DNA from: Saprospirales bacterium
GTDB lineage: Bacteria; Bacteroidota; Bacteroidia; Chitinophagales; Saprospiraceae
DNA length: 64,000 nucleotides
Reading direction: 5' to 3'
NCBI GenBank assembly: GCA_016711045.1
Contig: JADJTT010000007.1
Coordinates: 372,001-436,000, forward strand
Part shown: piece by piece, positions 16,944 to 26,273 of the stretch
Layout: every line of letters begins with the position of its first letter
How positions within the stretch are numbered: position 1 is the stretch's first letter
Program-made: the position numbers and the translations under genes
Notes under the pieces: generated by a model
What the model was told of the DNA's origin: nothing
What the model saw: the letters and a program-made list of their open reading frames with translations, nothing else
Database searches by the model: none

Positions 16944-19442
16944 CTAATTCAGGCTCCCTGGAAGTTTAAGGCCGATAACTACGCCCCAGTTCAAGAATTC
17001 GGATCCAGAGAAGGCGGCGGCGACATCTACGCGCAGCAAGCGGAAGAGCCCCACTCCTATTTGATCGATGCCGATGGCGGCTTCCCAGTAGAGGTCGTTG
17101 CCTTCGATCCAGAGGGCTTTGGCGCTGAGGACGGAAGAGAGGCCGAACTTGCGGATGCCGGGTATCTTGTCGAGGAGGTAGCCCTGGAACTGATGCTCCC
17201 AGTGGGCCTGGGCGTGTGGACGGATGGTGCTGTAGTCGTAGTAAGGCAGCAGGAAAAACCGGTGGCGGTATTCGAGCGGATTGCCGAAGATGGTTTGGTT
17301 GCCGTTGAAGTGTTGGTAGTCCATGAAATAGACCTGAGAGGCATTCAGGAAGCGGCCGGTTTGAAGGTAGAAGCCCGACTGGCCGGCGACGCCGAGTTTG
17401 ATCGCTTCTTTTTCCAGGACCAGACTCAGGTAATGAAATCGCGCATCGCCCGGTGCGAGTGCAGCACGGTAGCGGATCCAGAGGTCGGGCCATTTGGATT
17501 CCGTAACGATTTTGATATTGGGGTAGGTGATGTATTGTTGCTTTAAGCGAAGGCGAATTTGGAGGTCGAGCAGCAGGGCATTATGAGCAGGGAAGGTGGT
17601 TGGGTTATTGGGTTCATGGGTGATTGGATAGTTTGGGGTGTATTCGCGGGTGATTTTTTTGTTCCAGGAATAGGTGGAGGTGTTAATTAGTGGATCACGT
17701 TGGGCGTATTCGATGCCTCCTTCCAGCAGTACCCCATTGAACAACTCATGGCGGGCATCGATGCGGGCGAAAACCTTGTTGTAGACTTTGGAGTAGTTGC
17801 GTTTGACCCAAAGCGTGTAGGCAGAGTTGAGGGATGGAGAGATAGGACTTTCCGCATTGAATTGAGGCGCCTCTACCCCACCGCTGAGTCGGATGCGGGA
17901 GAAATGGGTACGATTGAATTGATAGGCAAAATCGCCGCTGACCCGGGGGCGATTTTCCGATAGGCCATACATGACCTTCAGGCCCGTTTCGAGTCGACGG
18001 GTATTGTAGCGGTCGAATCCTTTCCGGTAGCGCAGGCCCAGCGTGCCGTTCCATCCGTGCACCGTATGGAATTGGATACTCATGAGGGGCGACTCCAGCG
18101 TAAACGACTCCTTTTTATAGGATCGTGAGTAGGTATAGCCCAATAGCAGGCTGGTAGAGGTAAACTTATTGCTCTCATGGTCCAGCGAATCCATGTACGG
18201 TTTTGACTCCTGAACGAGTTGCAGGCTGTCGCGGCGGTGGTAGTCGACCGACTCTTCGAGGGTGAGCGGCAAGGGGCGGATGGTATCGAAGTGGGTGAGG
18301 CCTTTTTCGTTGGCGCCCTCTTCCACTTTGAAAAACTCATTGTCGAAAAACCCTTTAGGGAAGACCGGCTTGAGGTCGTAATTGCGGTAGATAGAGGTAA
18401 AGTCGCCCCCGAATTTAAACCCCAGTATATCGCCCTTAACGCCCAACGTCTGGCTGAAAAGCCGCCAGGTATCCTTTTGCACAGGCACATGGACCTGTTT
18501 GAGGAAAAGCGTATCGAGAATGGGCTGATTGAGCGAAGCGCCCGTCACGAAGACATCGACGCCCTGGATGTTGTAGCTTCCATCGAGGATATAGATAAAG
18601 CCGCCATAGGCCGGCAGTTCTCCCTGTTTCGGCTGGAGTTGGATCTTATAGATCATGCGCGACGCCTCGTCGAAGATGGTGCCCACCAGCTTGTAGGCAT
18701 AAAAGCTCATCGCGTTGTAGGCGATGGGCGAAACGATGGGGCGGCCATAATCGGTGGTATTTTCGTATAGATCGAAATTCACATCCGAGGCGCTATTGAA
18801 GCTGAAGCCTTGGCTATTGCCGCTTACCTTCGAGGACACCATGACCTCTTTATACTTATTCGGTCGCTGGACGTTCCAGACCGACTCCGACTCCGACAAA
18901 TAGAGGATTCCTTGTCGGGTGGTGGTATCAAGGATACCTGCCATATCGCCGATCTCCTGTCCAAAGATCTTCTCCGGCGCGCCGAGGATCTTGAGTCCGC
19001 CCTTAATATAGACTTTGCAACTATAGGCCGGCACCTGTTCTAGGTAGAACTTCCGTTTCTCGATCGCTTTGCGGATAATTCCGTAGGCCGGGTCTTCGGC
19101 GTCGGGCCTGACCACCACGGTGCTGAGCAGTACGGCTTCCTCTTCGAGGACCACATCGAGGGTGTTGGGTTGTGGGGTTATGGTGACTTGGATGACCTGG
19201 GTTTCGAAGCCCAGGTATTGGAAGACGACCTGGTAGGTGCCGGGGTCCAGGGTTAATATATAGTCTCCTTCCACATTAGAGGTGGTACCAATGGTGGAGT
19301 TTTGGATGTAGATGGAGGCGAAAGGGAGTGGTTCGCCGGCGGGGTCGGTAAGGTGACCGGAGAGTTGGCCCGTCTGCGCAAAGGCTATGGCTGGGGCACA
19401 GAGATGTAGAATGAGGAGGAGGAGGTAACTGGTCGTTCTCAT
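16944..19442 (-). CDS. DUF5686 / CarboxypepD_reg-like outer-membrane protein
   Basis: 832 residues with a signal peptide (MRTTSYLLLLILHLCAPAIAFAQ). A carboxypeptidase-regulatory-like beta sandwich at about 25-105 includes GHLTDPAGEPLPFASIYIQN, YQVVFQYLGFETQ and DVVLEEEAV. A DUF5686 region follows (about 115-400), starting AYGIIRKAIEKRKFYLEQVPAYSCKVYIKG. A long C-terminal beta-barrel-like part has aromatic strand ends (LWVKRNYSKVYNKVF, FYLQTGRFLNASQVYFMDYQHF). The family is widespread in Bacteroidota and its function is not established. The gene stands alone; no frameshift is seen. Confidence 0.85.
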   Translation of the reverse strand: MRTTSYLLLLILHLCAPAIAFAQTGQLSGHLTDPAGEPLPFASIYIQNSTIGTTSNVEGDYILTLDPGTYQVVFQYLGFETQVIQVTITPQPNTLDVVLEEEAVLLSTVVVRPDAEDPAYGIIRKAIEKRKFYLEQVPAYSCKVYIKGGLKILGAPEKIFGQEIGDMAGILDTTTRQGILYLSESESVWNVQRPNKYKEVMVSSKVSGNSQGFSFNSASDVNFDLYENTTDYGRPIVSPIAYNAMSFYAYKLVGTIFDEASRMIYKIQLQPKQGELPAYGGFIYILDGSYNIQGVDVFVTGASLNQPILDTLFLKQVHVPVQKDTWRLFSQTLGVKGDILGFKFGGDFTSIYRNYDLKPVFPKGFFDNEFFKVEEGANEKGLTHFDTIRPLPLTLEESVDYHRRDSLQLVQESKPYMDSLDHESNKFTSTSLLLGYTYSRSYKKESFTLESPLMSIQFHTVHGWNGTLGLRYRKGFDRYNTRRLETGLKVMYGLSENRPRVSGDFAYQFNRTHFSRIRLSGGVEAPQFNAESPISPSLNSAYTLWVKRNYSKVYNKVFARIDARHELFNGVLLEGGIEYAQRDPLINTSTYSWNKKITREYTPNYPITHEPNNPTTFPAHNALLLDLQIRLRLKQQYITYPNIKIVTESKWPDLWIRYRAALAPGDARFHYLSLVLEKEAIKLGVAGQSGFYLQTGRFLNASQVYFMDYQHFNGNQTIFGNPLEYRHRFFLLPYYDYSTIRPHAQAHWEHQFQGYLLDKIPGIRKFGLSSVLSAKALWIEGNDLYWEAAIGIDQIGVGLFRLLRVDVAAAFSGSEFLNWGVVIGLKLPGSLN

Positions 19443-19590
19443 AGGTAGAAATGGGTGATGTATGAGAAACGCAGAATGGGGAGGAGGTGTTTTGGGGGAT
19501 GGGGAAATTAAAGCAGCATATCGGGCGATACAAAGGGAGGCATTGATTGGCGCCTCCCTTTGTGAAGTTCATTATCTGATGCTGTTTGAC

Positions 19591-20427
19591 TCAACGGTAC
19601 TCCTTCACAATTACGGTATTTACACCTGAAGAATTATAACAACCGGGGTCGATATAAGCATCAGTAGCGGTGCCGCTAGAGGCTTTGACCCAAACGCTAA
19701 CCGTATGAGTCCCGGTACTTAATCCACTAAAAGTACCTGTGATATGCCCATTGAGATATTTTCCCGTCATGCCGGAATGGTAAAAGAATGAAGCCTGCCC
19801 TACGGTTGTTGGATTGTTATCAATTCTCAATTGATAAACAACCGCGTTTGTAACAGAGGATGCGTAAAAGTGGGTTTGGTAATCCAAATCAATGAAAGTA
19901 GTGCTATTACTTTTCACAAAGGTGCCCAGATCTGTTATTTTTTTCCAAGTTGTGGTTATACCGGTAGCGCTTTGGCATCCTGGAGGGGTAAAGGCAGTTA
20001 CTTTTGTCTTTGGCAGATTATCTTCATTTACCTTATTGGCATAAAGGGCATACGGCACGCTCATCAGTTGACTGGTAGTGGTGATCACATAACTACTCCC
20101 CCCATTCGGGTCGGTTTCCGTTTTCAGGAAATACGTGCCGCTGGTCCAATCTATTCCGGAGAAACTACCAGAAACCGGGCTTCCATTCCCTATTTCCAGG
20201 GTAGCCAGTCCATGTGAATTGGTGGTCACACTGTGTACTTCAGCATATTTCAACAATCCGGTAGGTGAATTTTGAAGGATGGATATTTTTATTCCGACCG
20301 TACTACTCACCACCAATTTACCAGTGCCATCCCGGATTACCGACTGGTAGCTCATCTTTTGAGGAGCTTGAGAAAAGGCGAGTGCAGCAAAAAGCAGGGA
20401 AATAAAAAGTGCGACAATCTTTTTCAT
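19591..20427 (-). CDS. Exported protein with Bacteroidota N-terminal surface module
   Basis: 278 residues with a signal peptide (MKKIVALFISLLFAALAFSQ) and a characteristic N-terminal module: APQKMSYQSVIRDGTGKLV, VGIKISILQNSPTG, SGTYFLKTETDPNGGSSYVITTTSQLMSVPYALYA. This module is common at the start of secreted Bacteroidota proteins. The second half (VTAFTPPGCQSATGITTTWKKITD to the end) is a beta-rich domain, possibly jelly-roll. There is no sorting domain of its own, but the gene 2 bases upstream has one. Function unknown; extracellular or surface location inferred. Confidence 0.75.
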   Translation of the reverse strand: MKKIVALFISLLFAALAFSQAPQKMSYQSVIRDGTGKLVVSSTVGIKISILQNSPTGLLKYAEVHSVTTNSHGLATLEIGNGSPVSGSFSGIDWTSGTYFLKTETDPNGGSSYVITTTSQLMSVPYALYANKVNEDNLPKTKVTAFTPPGCQSATGITTTWKKITDLGTFVKSNSTTFIDLDYQTHFYASSVTNAVVYQLRIDNNPTTVGQASFFYHSGMTGKYLNGHITGTFSGLSTGTHTVSVWVKASSGTATDAYIDPGCYNSSGVNTVIVKEYR

Positions 20428-20429
20428 GG

Positions 20430-20915
20430 TTATTGGGTTTTGATGATTTTAAAAGTGGTGCACGCTCCAAAGTTGTCGTGCAGATTCAGCAAATACGTGC
20501 CGGCATCCAGGTGCTGCATCGGAATAATCATTTCATTCGTCCAGAGTCGGTTGCGTTCAATCAGCTGCCCTTTCAGGTCGTAGAGTTGGTATTCCAGGTC
20601 CTTAGCGGGGATTCCTTCCACTTTCAGCGTCACATCTCCATCGGAGGGATTGGGATAGAGGGTACAGAACTTGGTGAGTGTGCTCGCCTCTTCCACCCCG
20701 ACAATAATGTAAAAAGGCTGCTGAACGCCCTGATAAACGGAGCCATTGGTTACGGTAATTGCTAAATAGGCCGTTTGTCCGACCGTGTAGCTTACAAATC
20801 CTCCATCGGTGGTTACATCCCGCCCTGTGGAAACGATGGCAGACTGGGCAGGTAGCCCCGTAAGACCTATGCTTACGAGGAAAAAGAGTAGGATAAAAAT
20901 GTGGTTGGGTTTCAT
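20430..20915 (-). CDS. T9SS type A sorting-domain protein
   Basis: 161 residues from the ATG at 20915, chosen because it places a signal peptide (MKPNHIFILLFFLVSIGLTG) at the N-terminus; an upstream in-frame start adds 44 residues without signal character. A short beta module (TTDGGFVSYTVGQTAYLAIT) is followed by a C-terminal type IX sorting domain: LYPNPSDGDVTLKVEG, YQLYDLKGQLI, LDAGTYLLNLHDN. The protein probably crosses the outer membrane by T9SS. It ends 2 bases before the next gene and is likely co-expressed with it. Confidence 0.8.
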   Translation of the reverse strand: MKPNHIFILLFFLVSIGLTGLPAQSAIVSTGRDVTTDGGFVSYTVGQTAYLAITVTNGSVYQGVQQPFYIIVGVEEASTLTKFCTLYPNPSDGDVTLKVEGIPAKDLEYQLYDLKGQLIERNRLWTNEMIIPMQHLDAGTYLLNLHDNFGACTTFKIIKTQ

Positions 20916-21193
20916 ATCGGTGAAATTTTGAGGTTTGACAGTCGGTTTGAGCTTGACGCAAAATTTACGAGCCACGGGAAATGAGGAAAATGGGAGGTAT
21001 AGAAAGGAGAAATTTCCAGTCTTAAAATGATGGAAATCTTTGAACATCAGTATTTACAAAATTTGTAAAAAAACGCAATGACTTTCATCATGAATTGATA
21101 AATATCATTGCCAAGATCCCTGAAATGCGGTAACCTTTGCCTATTACCCATTTCCGTATTCTCCCTACTATTTTTCACCAAAAAACCGCCGCC

Positions 21194-22276
21194 ATGAAAT
21201 GGGATTCCTTTTCTATCCGATTTTTCGTTTTAGCTGCTGTGTTAATGACACTAGGCATGAATTGCCCGCCAGATGGTGATCCTGACCCAGATCCTGTAAA
21301 TGGTAGAGTAGCCTACATCAATTACGATATTGAAAAACCGACCACCTGGACGAGTGATTCCATCTACGTGATTTACAACTGCGAGGTAAACAGTACCTTA
21401 ACTATTGAGGCAGGAACCATAATCAAATTCGACATTGACGGCTACCCGTATTTGACCATTCAAGATAATGGAACGCTACTAGCCCGTGGCTCCAGCGCAA
21501 AGCCAATCGTATTCACTTCATTCAAAGACGATGCCAATGGAGGAGATACCAATAAAGACAACGCAACCAACCCCGGCAAAGGCGACTGGCAAGGGATTAT
21601 CCTTTACGGGAATGGTTCGGAACTGGAATATTGCCGCTTTCAATATGGAGGTGAGTCGGGAAGTGTGGTAGAGATATACGATTGTGCGGTCACCCTGAAA
21701 AATTGCACGTTTGCCCATAATACCGGAGAAAACTTAAGCGGAGGTACAGGAGCGCTAGATGCCCATTATGCACTTCCGGGGACGGTCATTCAGTTCAATA
21801 CGTTTTATGACAATTTAATTCCCCTTTCTATCAACACGATGTTTTCCATTGACGATTCCAATGAATTTCATAATCCCGGTGACCCTAACGAAAAAAATCT
21901 GTACAATGGGATCTATCTATACGGATACAATTACGTAGAGACGCTGATCTATTGGAAAGAAACCGAAGTGCCTTTCATTATCGGACATTACGCCGGGGTG
22001 GAAGAAACCGGCACGCTTGTGCTCAGTGATAACGTCGTGTTAAAATTCATGGCAGATGCTTTTATGGATCTCAATTTGGGTTCCTCTTCGTTGAGCAACA
22101 ACCAGGGATCCGGGGTGATCTTCACCTCTATCAAGGATGACAGCAGGAAGGGCGATACGAATGGAGATGGCAATACCACCTCCCCTGGAAACTATGATTG
22201 GGAAGGGATTTATAACAATGCTTCGGGCGCCGGGTATTATTTTACGTGGGGGAATATTTATTTTGATAGTTATTGA
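21194..22276 (+). CDS. Lipoprotein with right-handed beta-helix
   Basis: 360 residues from the ATG at 21194, which gives a lipoprotein signal (FVLAAVLMTLGMNC). The mature part begins with an acidic Pro/Asp linker (PPDGDPDPDPVNG) and continues as repeated short strands typical of a right-handed beta-helix: STLTIEAGTIIKFDIDGYPYLTIQDNGTL, GKGDWQGIILYGNGSELEYCRF, and a near repeat at the end (GNTTSPGNYDWEGIYNNASGAG). The repeated G-D-TN-D-N segments look like Ca-binding loops. It probably sits on the cell surface. The substrate or role is unknown. Confidence 0.75.
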   Translation: MKWDSFSIRFFVLAAVLMTLGMNCPPDGDPDPDPVNGRVAYINYDIEKPTTWTSDSIYVIYNCEVNSTLTIEAGTIIKFDIDGYPYLTIQDNGTLLARGSSAKPIVFTSFKDDANGGDTNKDNATNPGKGDWQGIILYGNGSELEYCRFQYGGESGSVVEIYDCAVTLKNCTFAHNTGENLSGGTGALDAHYALPGTVIQFNTFYDNLIPLSINTMFSIDDSNEFHNPGDPNEKNLYNGIYLYGYNYVETLIYWKETEVPFIIGHYAGVEETGTLVLSDNVVLKFMADAFMDLNLGSSSLSNNQGSGVIFTSIKDDSRKGDTNGDGNTTSPGNYDWEGIYNNASGAGYYFTWGNIYFDSY

Positions 22277-22377
22277 GGAGGGTTGGTGCGGAAAGCGCGC
22301 GGGTAATTTTCTTAAATGCTTGGAAGGGCTCTGTGGCAATTTCATGACCGGGCTCTACTTGTTTTTGGAGGTGTTAT

Positions 22378-23244
22378 CTACCTTTGTTCCAAGAACTTTT
22401 TAAGGTTTTCTACGACTCCTCCTTGGTTTCTGGATAAAGCTTCTTTAGGATTATTTTTGTACCAATCTTCGAAAGCTTTGGTTAGGGGTTCCAACCCTTC
22501 GCTCCCCCTTTCCTCAAAATCCTTTAAGCCCCTATCTACCTTTTTGAGATCATTTGAACGAGTATGCATCGTGCGAGACGTCTTATTTATCCATTCTCCC
22601 ACAGAAATCCAGCCAAAGGCGTTCAATTCAATCCAGGAATCGGAAAATTGGACAGCCATTTCTTTACTGTGCGCATAGAGTAATTTCCCTTTCTTTGCCT
22701 TACAGAGCCCACTTGACAGTTTTGTCACTTCGTCTTCCACTATGATATCTTTTGGATTGGTGCAAACTAAATCAAATGTTGGGTCAAAGTATCGAGTACC
22801 GATTTTGCATAAATAGTGAACAGAGAATAAACACCTTCCATCAGGTGCCTCTTTTGCCGCCTTGCGCACATTTCCTTTCGCAGGTCCAGCGAAAACCTTT
22901 AAATTTCCTTTTGTGACCAAATAATTGACTGGTGGTATGCGGGTAACCTCAGCCTTGGGCAAATCTTTCCGTTCATACGTGAACTTAATATAGTCCCAAA
23001 CTGCACTAAAGGCACTGGATAAGTGTTCGCAGTTACAATTCGAACCATGATATTTCCAGTTCCTTTTTGCATAGGGCATGAAGTTTTTTTCAAATAGGTG
23101 CTTTGCCAACAGGGCTGACCCAGTTTTACTTTTCACCATATCCTCCAAAATTGTATTCCTATTCCACTTCAGTATTTCTTCGAGCACCATGCAATTTCCT
23201 TTCCCATTTCCACCATAGCCTTTGGTCAAATCTTTCATATTCAT
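22378..23244 (-). CDS. Candidate papain-fold toxin/effector of the type VI locus
   Basis: 288 residues with no signal peptide; last gene of the type VI cluster. I know no named family, but the residues fit a papain-like (Tox-PL/NlpC-type) thiol enzyme. Cys18 lies in GGNGKGNCMVLEEIL at the start of a helix, His143 in CLFSVHYLCKIG on a strand, and Asp154 in TRYFDPTFDLV, the usual Cys/His/Asp order and spacing. A Cys-rich middle (SNCNCEHL) may bind metal. The C-terminal helical tail is basic. Position 42 bases after tssO supports an effector or accessory role; I see no dedicated immunity gene next to it. It could instead be an accessory peptidase. Confidence 0.45.
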   Translation of the reverse strand: MNMKDLTKGYGGNGKGNCMVLEEILKWNRNTILEDMVKSKTGSALLAKHLFEKNFMPYAKRNWKYHGSNCNCEHLSSAFSAVWDYIKFTYERKDLPKAEVTRIPPVNYLVTKGNLKVFAGPAKGNVRKAAKEAPDGRCLFSVHYLCKIGTRYFDPTFDLVCTNPKDIIVEDEVTKLSSGLCKAKKGKLLYAHSKEMAVQFSDSWIELNAFGWISVGEWINKTSRTMHTRSNDLKKVDRGLKDFEERGSEGLEPLTKAFEDWYKNNPKEALSRNQGGVVENLKKFLEQR

Positions 23245-23286
23245 ATTTTTAAGGGCTTATTGAAGTAGTGTACTGGTTCTCCTCCT

Positions 23287-23831
23287 CTACCACCTTCTAC
23301 ACCTTGCCACCTTTTCTTCACATTTCTCTAAATCCTTCTTCAACTCCTCATTTTCCTTCTCTAACTCCTTTATCTCTTTTTCCAAATCCTCCTTATCCCG
23401 CTTACAATCCTCCAACTCCTTCTGGACCGGAAGGAACTTTTTCTCTACGTCTTTCAGTGAGGAGAAAAAGCGGTCTCCCGTATCCAGTATCTTACTCATG
23501 GTCGGGAAGAGCGGGTTTTTCTCCTTGCCTATCAACATGGTATGGATGCCGACCGATTTGCTGTTCGCTACTGATTCAAGCTTGGGGGCCTCGACCGAAT
23601 TGGACGTGATCGCTTGCTCATAAGCTTGCAGGCTTTCGCCATAATCCACCAGATTTTCCAGCACCGGAGCCAATCCTTGAACTGCTGGAGCTCCTCTTTC
23701 GGGATTTCCGTTTCGACATAGAAGAGGCGGAGGAAGACAAAGCAGGCCAACACGACAGTGAGCAGAAATAATGCCGTAAATCGAAGGATCGAGTTGCGGC
23801 GTTCGGCGCTATTGGACACAAACTGGCTCAT
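23287..23831 (-). CDS. tssO: Type VI secretion TssO-like membrane protein, frameshifted
   Basis: The N-terminal part (start ATG at 23831) reads SQFVSNSAERRNSILRF, then one transmembrane helix (TALFLLTVVLACFVFLRLF), then IPKEELQQFK. The frame then breaks near 23673-23685; one missing base there restores ...QQFKGLAPVLENLVDYGESLQAYEQAI. The remainder is a periplasmic coiled coil ending in charged heptads (KEIKELEKENEELKKDLEKC). Basic N-terminus, single helix and coiled coil fit TssO, a component of the Bacteroidota subtype iii system that replaces TssJLM-type membrane parts. Restored length is 181 residues. Assignment is by pattern and context. Confidence 0.62.
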
Positions 23832-23867
23832 ATAAATAGAAGTTATCGGGATGGACAAATACAACTG

Positions 23868-24299
23868 TCACTTCTTGACGATCAGGGGATTTACCAATAC
23901 AACTTTGTTCTTTCCTTTCTTTTTGCTGATGATATCGATGCGGATCTTGCGGGTATCCACCGGGTCAATTGGGTATTCCAATTTCAATAGTTTTCCGTTA
24001 TACTTTTTCGATTTGATTCCGAGCATTTTATAGGTTCCATCCTTTTTCTGCACTTTGATTTCGCAAGTTACTTCCCCTTCCACCGATCCGCTTTCTTTGG
24101 CATTCCTGAAACCTAAATAGGCCGTAAAGACGGGATTGCCGGGCATTTCGGAAATGGCGAATTCGCCATACACCCTGGAAGCCGCTTTTTCGCCGGGAAC
24201 GAGTTCTATCCCATTTTTAGTGGAGCCATCTTCCAACTTGACGGCCGTTGCGGTATTGACCTCTCCGTAATAATCACCGGAGATTTTCAAGGGCGCCAT
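23868..24299 (-). CDS. NPCBM-like beta-sandwich protein, probably C-terminal part of the gene upstream
   Basis: 143 residues without a signal. The strand pattern (NTATAVKLEDGSTKNGIELVPG, ASRVYGEFAI, NPVFTAYLGFRNAKESGSVEG, VTCEIKVQKKDG, KIRIDIISKKKGKNKVVLVNPL) resembles NPCBM/galactose-binding-like sandwiches. It overlaps the upstream gene by 26 bases in another frame. Removing one C from CCC near 24290 would fuse both into a 414-residue protein (...SLSYGALKISGDYYGEV...). Either a genuine ATG overlap or an assembly insertion is possible. I favour a fusion because the sandwich lacks a natural start. In a type VI locus it may be a periplasmic domain of the membrane complex. Confidence 0.55.
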   Translation of the reverse strand: MAPLKISGDYYGEVNTATAVKLEDGSTKNGIELVPGEKAASRVYGEFAISEMPGNPVFTAYLGFRNAKESGSVEGEVTCEIKVQKKDGTYKMLGIKSKKYNGKLLKLEYPIDPVDTRKIRIDIISKKKGKNKVVLVNPLIVKK

Positions 24300-25112
24300 A
24301 ACTCAATGATTTGGCTGCCTGAGTGTTCGCAAATTCGGCAAACCACTTGGCTCTTTGGGCCTTTCGTCTGAGATCAATCCGGGTGACTTCAGCAGGAGTT
24401 TCTACTTCAGCCTGGTCTTTTATTACGTCGATTGCAATAGAAGCCGTGTCTCTTACCAGGGAGCTATCCTCCAACCGGAATGCCTCCATCCAAAAGGTCA
24501 GTATTTTTTCACCTGCTTCGTTAAAGGCGGTGTCGAGGGTCAGATTCCCATTTTCATTTTCCGTGAGTTTTGTATCTTCTTCAAATAAACGCACGACGAT
24601 CCCAGAATCGGGCGAAGGAGTTGTCAGAATCGATAGCGAAACGGGTTCGCCAGGCTTTACTTGCTGCTTATCGCTGGAAAGACTGATCTTATACTGAGTC
24701 ATCGCAGGTAAGGAATTTACAGGTTCAGGCGTTTTCGGCGGCCACAGGAAATACGCCAGAACCGCCACCAAAGCCACCACAACCGGTACAATGAATAACC
24801 ATTTCGTTGACTTTTGAGGTTCTTCTGCCACCGGCGCCTTTGGTGGCGGTTCGTGTTCCACTTCGGAATGAAAATCCTCTGTTTTTGGGCTGGAGCGGTG
24901 AAGGTCGCGACAGGTTCCGGTCTGGAAGGTGCCGGCTCCTGTTCTTTGGGTTCTTCGAAAAAAGGCGTTTCCGCCACTTCCTCCTCACCCGCATTCAGTT
25001 CCTGGATCGTTTTACAGTGCGGGCATTGCACCTTTTTGGCGCCTGGAAACTTCGTTTCATCGTAGAGGAAACTCTTTCCGCAAATGGGGTTGGAACAATT
25101 AATGGTTATCAT
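24274..25112 (-). CDS. Zinc-ribbon single-pass membrane protein of the type VI locus, frameshifted
   Basis: The N-terminus is a zinc ribbon (C6, C11, C30, C33: INCSNPICGKS...VQCPHCKT), followed by an acidic/Pro linker. The frame shifts at the A5 run (plus-strand T 24882-24886); one more A gives APAQKTEDFHSEVEHEPPPKAPVAEEP. Then come a transmembrane helix (WLFIVPVVVALVAVLAYFLW) and a beta-rich periplasmic part (KPGEPVSLSILTTPSPDSGIVVRLF, EAGEKILTFWMEAF). Topology: ribbon in the cytoplasm, sandwich in the periplasm. It lies between tssK and tssO, where subtype iii loci carry membrane-complex genes such as tssP, but I cannot assign it to a named Tss protein. Confidence 0.58.
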
Positions 25113-25151
25113 GATACTGCGGTATGTTCAGTTGTAAAAATTAACGCATCC

Positions 25152-26210
25152 CTAATGATTCAATCCTTCCACTTTCGGGGTGAAACTCTTCCGGAAAGAC
25201 TCTTCCAGCATTTGAACCCATCGATACACATTGACGACTGCTTCCTCTAAATTATCAAAAGCGTGCTTCAGGTCGGAAAAGTCGAATTTGTCTGCGGCAA
25301 TTTGCTTGAAAAGGGGTTGGAGCGATTCCAGGTTATTCTTAAAAAAAGAATTGTTCTTCCGGATGGATGCAGTGATCCACACAAATTGAACCCAGTTTTT
25401 GAGAAAAACGATCGTATTAACCGGGCTCCTTTCAGGCAAAAGATCATTGTACGTCCAAAGGGTACTGCAAAGCTGGTTCAGGAGAATTTCCAGCCACATG
25501 GCGCCGTCTCTTACCTCATTGCGGGTATCTGTGCGATAATCCTGCACTAATTTAAGTCCGAGCTCCAGCAGAGAATTGAGTATCCCCCCAATTCGTTGAT
25601 GCCGATCGAGCAGCTCGGGGTGGGAACTGACTGTAAAGCAAGGCGGGATATAGTTTCCATCTTGCTCAAACGTATTATTGCTCCACTTAAATTCCGCAAT
25701 TTTCATGTGATTAACCCCGGATAATCCAATTTTATCCTTTTGGGGAAATGCAGATAACTCGCACACAGGGCTTTTGAATAACCGTCTTGGCGGCGCATCG
25801 GCCGAGATCGGTCCCGCTTCCTGACAGCCATCCAAGTTGTAGGTGATATACACATCAATATCTTCCTTCATATCCAACTTGATATCCGGTAGCTTTCCCG
25901 GAATTTGATGGTTGCGGTGAAGGGCCTCGGTAATTTCAATTCGATACCCCCCTTCGGTGATTGCCCTGCATTCGAGCAGTGTCAATAGGCCCCGTGAAGG
26001 ATCAAAGTGAAATTTGGGATAATTGGATTTATCCCGGCTATCCCTCAGCGGAGGCAGCAAACCATACTGAACCCCTTGCAACAAGGATATCCGCACATCG
26101 CGAATGGCGTCGTCCCAGGCCTGATCAGCGGCGATGAAGTCTTTGCTTCCGATGCGCATGCCGTCCGTCCAGTTTACGGGGTAGTTCTTTAATTCGTCTA
26201 TGATGAACAT
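25152..26210 (-). CDS. tssK: Type VI secretion baseplate protein TssK
   Basis: 352 residues from the ATG at 26210. The opening YPVNWTDGMRIGSKDF is the TssK signature (V-W-x-DGM near the start). Further features are GYRIEITEALHRN, VCELSAFPQKDKIGLSG, CFTVSSHPELLDRHQRIGGIL and a helical C-terminal half with many aromatic residues (MWLEILLNQLCSTLWTYNDL). TssK trimers dock the baseplate wedges onto the membrane complex. The reading frame is intact, in contrast to its neighbours. An in-frame start 8 residues upstream is possible. Confidence 0.82.
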   Translation of the reverse strand: MFIIDELKNYPVNWTDGMRIGSKDFIAADQAWDDAIRDVRISLLQGVQYGLLPPLRDSRDKSNYPKFHFDPSRGLLTLLECRAITEGGYRIEITEALHRNHQIPGKLPDIKLDMKEDIDVYITYNLDGCQEAGPISADAPPRRLFKSPVCELSAFPQKDKIGLSGVNHMKIAEFKWSNNTFEQDGNYIPPCFTVSSHPELLDRHQRIGGILNSLLELGLKLVQDYRTDTRNEVRDGAMWLEILLNQLCSTLWTYNDLLPERSPVNTIVFLKNWVQFVWITASIRKNNSFFKNNLESLQPLFKQIAADKFDFSDLKHAFDNLEEAVVNVYRWVQMLEESFRKSFTPKVEGLNH

Positions 26211-26273
26211 GTTGCTTTTTTTTTGTGATTGCATATTGGAGACGCCAGGTATGGCGACTTTACCATTTACCTA

